Positions 8,426 through 9,277 of a stretch of 9,277 nt of DNA are shown here, piece by piece. The DNA lies in contig JAJECB010000006.1 of NCBI GenBank assembly GCA_022822245.1, forward strand, positions 1-9,277, given 5' to 3'. The notes below the pieces were generated by a model, which saw only the letters and a program-made list of their open reading frames with translations, had not been told where the DNA came from and did no database searches. How positions within the stretch are numbered: position 1 is the first letter of the stretch; every line of letters starts with the position of its first letter. The position numbers and the translations under genes are program-made. The DNA is from Gammaproteobacteria bacterium (GTDB lineage Bacteria > Pseudomonadota > Gammaproteobacteria > HK1).

Positions 8426-9277
8426 ATGACGGACTTCGAGGTCGTCATCCTCGCGGCCGGCGAGGGCAAGCGGATGCGCTCCGGCCTTCCGAAGGTCCTC
8501 CAGCCGGCGGCGGGGCGCCCGCTCCTCGCCTGGGTGATCGCGGCCGCGCGAGCCATCGAGCCCGCCGCGGTCCACGTCGTCTACCGGGGCGAATCGATTC
8601 GCCCCGGGGTCGAGGCCGCTCTCGAGCCCGACGCGCTGGCGCTCGACTGGGTCGAGCAACCCCGACCCCTCGGTACCGGGGACGCGCTCGCGAGGGCGCT
8701 TCCCGCCGTCTCCGACGGGCGCGCGGTCCTCGTCCTCTACGGTGACGTGCCGGGTCTGGAGCCCGCCTCGCTTCGCCGGCTCGCGGCGGAGGTCGGCCCG
8801 GACAAGCTCGCCCTCCTCACCGTCTCCGTGGACCGCCCGGACGGCTACGGTCGGGTGCGACGCGATTCCGAAGGGCGCGTCGTCGCCATCGTGGAGCACC
8901 GGGATGCGGGCCCCGCCGAGCGTGCAATCCGCGAGATCAACACCGGGATCATCGCCGCCCCCGCCGCGCCGCTCCGCCGCTGGGCGGAGGGGCTCTCCGC
9001 CGACAATGCACAAGGGGAGTACTATCTCACCGATGTGGTGGCGATGGCCGTGGAGGAGGGTTTCGCGGTGACACCGGTCGCTCCGTCGTCGCCGGACGAG
9101 GCGCTCGGGGTCAACGACCGAATCGAGCTCGAGGCAGTCGAGCGCCGCCTCCAACGCCGGCGGGCGGAAGAGCTGATGCGCGGAGGGGTCACCCTGCGGG
9201 ACGCTTCGCGGGTCGATATTCGCGGGGAGGTGGAGGCGGGCGAGGATGTCGTCATCGACGTCGGGGTCGTGCTGGAG
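8426..9277 (+). CDS. glmU: Bifunctional GlmU (GlcNAc-1-P uridyltransferase / GlcN-1-P acetyltransferase), 3'-truncated
   Basis: GlmU makes UDP-N-acetylglucosamine for peptidoglycan and lipopolysaccharide. The 284 visible residues cover the uridyltransferase domain and the first turn of the left-handed beta-helix. About 175 C-terminal residues, including the acetyltransferase site, lie beyond the window. Seen motifs are VILAAGEGKRM (7-17), PKVL (22-25), Q78, LGTGDAL (82-88), YGDVP (105-109), GYGR (140-143), VEH (156-158), EINTGI (170-175), NAQGEYYLTD (194-203) and GVND (228-231). The metal and substrate residues D107 and N230 match E. coli D105 and N227. Two usual features are altered: the GHGG-type loop after VVY reads RGES (54-57), and the histidine of LGTGH is D86. 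The start ATG has GGAGGGGAGGGAG (8407-8419) 6 nt upstream. It follows atpC as in many gammaproteobacteria. Confidence 0.95.
   Translation, partial: MTDFEVVILAAGEGKRMRSGLPKVLQPAAGRPLLAWVIAAARAIEPAAVHVVYRGESIRPGVEAALEPDALALDWVEQPRPLGTGDALARALPAVSDGRAVLVLYGDVPGLEPASLRRLAAEVGPDKLALLTVSVDRPDGYGRVRRDSEGRVVAIVEHRDAGPAERAIREINTGIIAAPAAPLRRWAEGLSADNAQGEYYLTDVVAMAVEEGFAVTPVAPSSPDEALGVNDRIELEAVERRLQRRRAEELMRGGVTLRDASRVDIRGEVEAGEDVVIDVGVVLE

Overview
The window is a gene-dense, very G+C-rich stretch of bacterial chromosome (roughly 70% by eye, with third codon positions almost all G or C). Every gene lies on the + strand. The order is 3' part of parB, then atpI-atpB-atpE-atpF-atpH-atpA-atpG-atpD-atpC, then the 5' part of glmU. 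This parAB / F1Fo-ATP synthase / glmU arrangement is the classical order near the replication origin of Gammaproteobacteria. The proteins also fit: several align with E. coli subunits almost ungapped and at nearly the same length (alpha 513 aa, b 156 aa, gamma 286 aa, epsilon 140 aa). A high-GC gammaproteobacterium, perhaps Chromatiales/Ectothiorhodospira-like, is a reasonable guess. The family-level placement is inference only.

Layout. Bases 2-865 encode a 5'-truncated chromosome-partitioning ParB. Bases 866-1167 form the only long non-coding gap. It holds a 9-bp stem-loop after parB, a good sigma70-like promoter (1024-1053), and a leader of about 100 nt with a possible 19-codon upstream ORF and structures that could mask the atpI ribosome-binding site. 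From 1168 to 8313 the nine atp genes run with gaps of 16 to 74 nt. Fo comes first (I, a, c, b), then F1 (delta, alpha, gamma, beta, epsilon). The 112-nt gap 8314-8425 has two stem-loops without a T-tract. glmU starts at 8426 and runs off the end of the window.

How they work together. AtpB (a), AtpE (c-ring) and AtpF (b) form the membrane proton channel and stator. AtpH (delta) ties b to the alpha3beta3 head made of AtpA and AtpD. AtpG (gamma) and AtpC (epsilon) form the rotor shaft. AtpI is an assembly accessory. ParB segregates the origin region, and GlmU makes UDP-GlcNAc for cell wall and lipopolysaccharide. They are neighbours by conserved synteny, not by pathway.

I find no unknown multi-gene system, mobile element, CRISPR array or RNA gene. 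The less ordinary signals are post-transcriptional and at residue level. Intercistronic hairpins sit before atpF, atpA and atpD, including two mutually exclusive hairpins at the atpF ribosome-binding site. Start codons are TTG for a and GTG for b. The c subunit has an unusual ion-site neighbourhood (E65, W32, C36), the periplasmic N-terminus of the a subunit has a CxxC, and two normally conserved GlmU active-site-proximal segments are altered.
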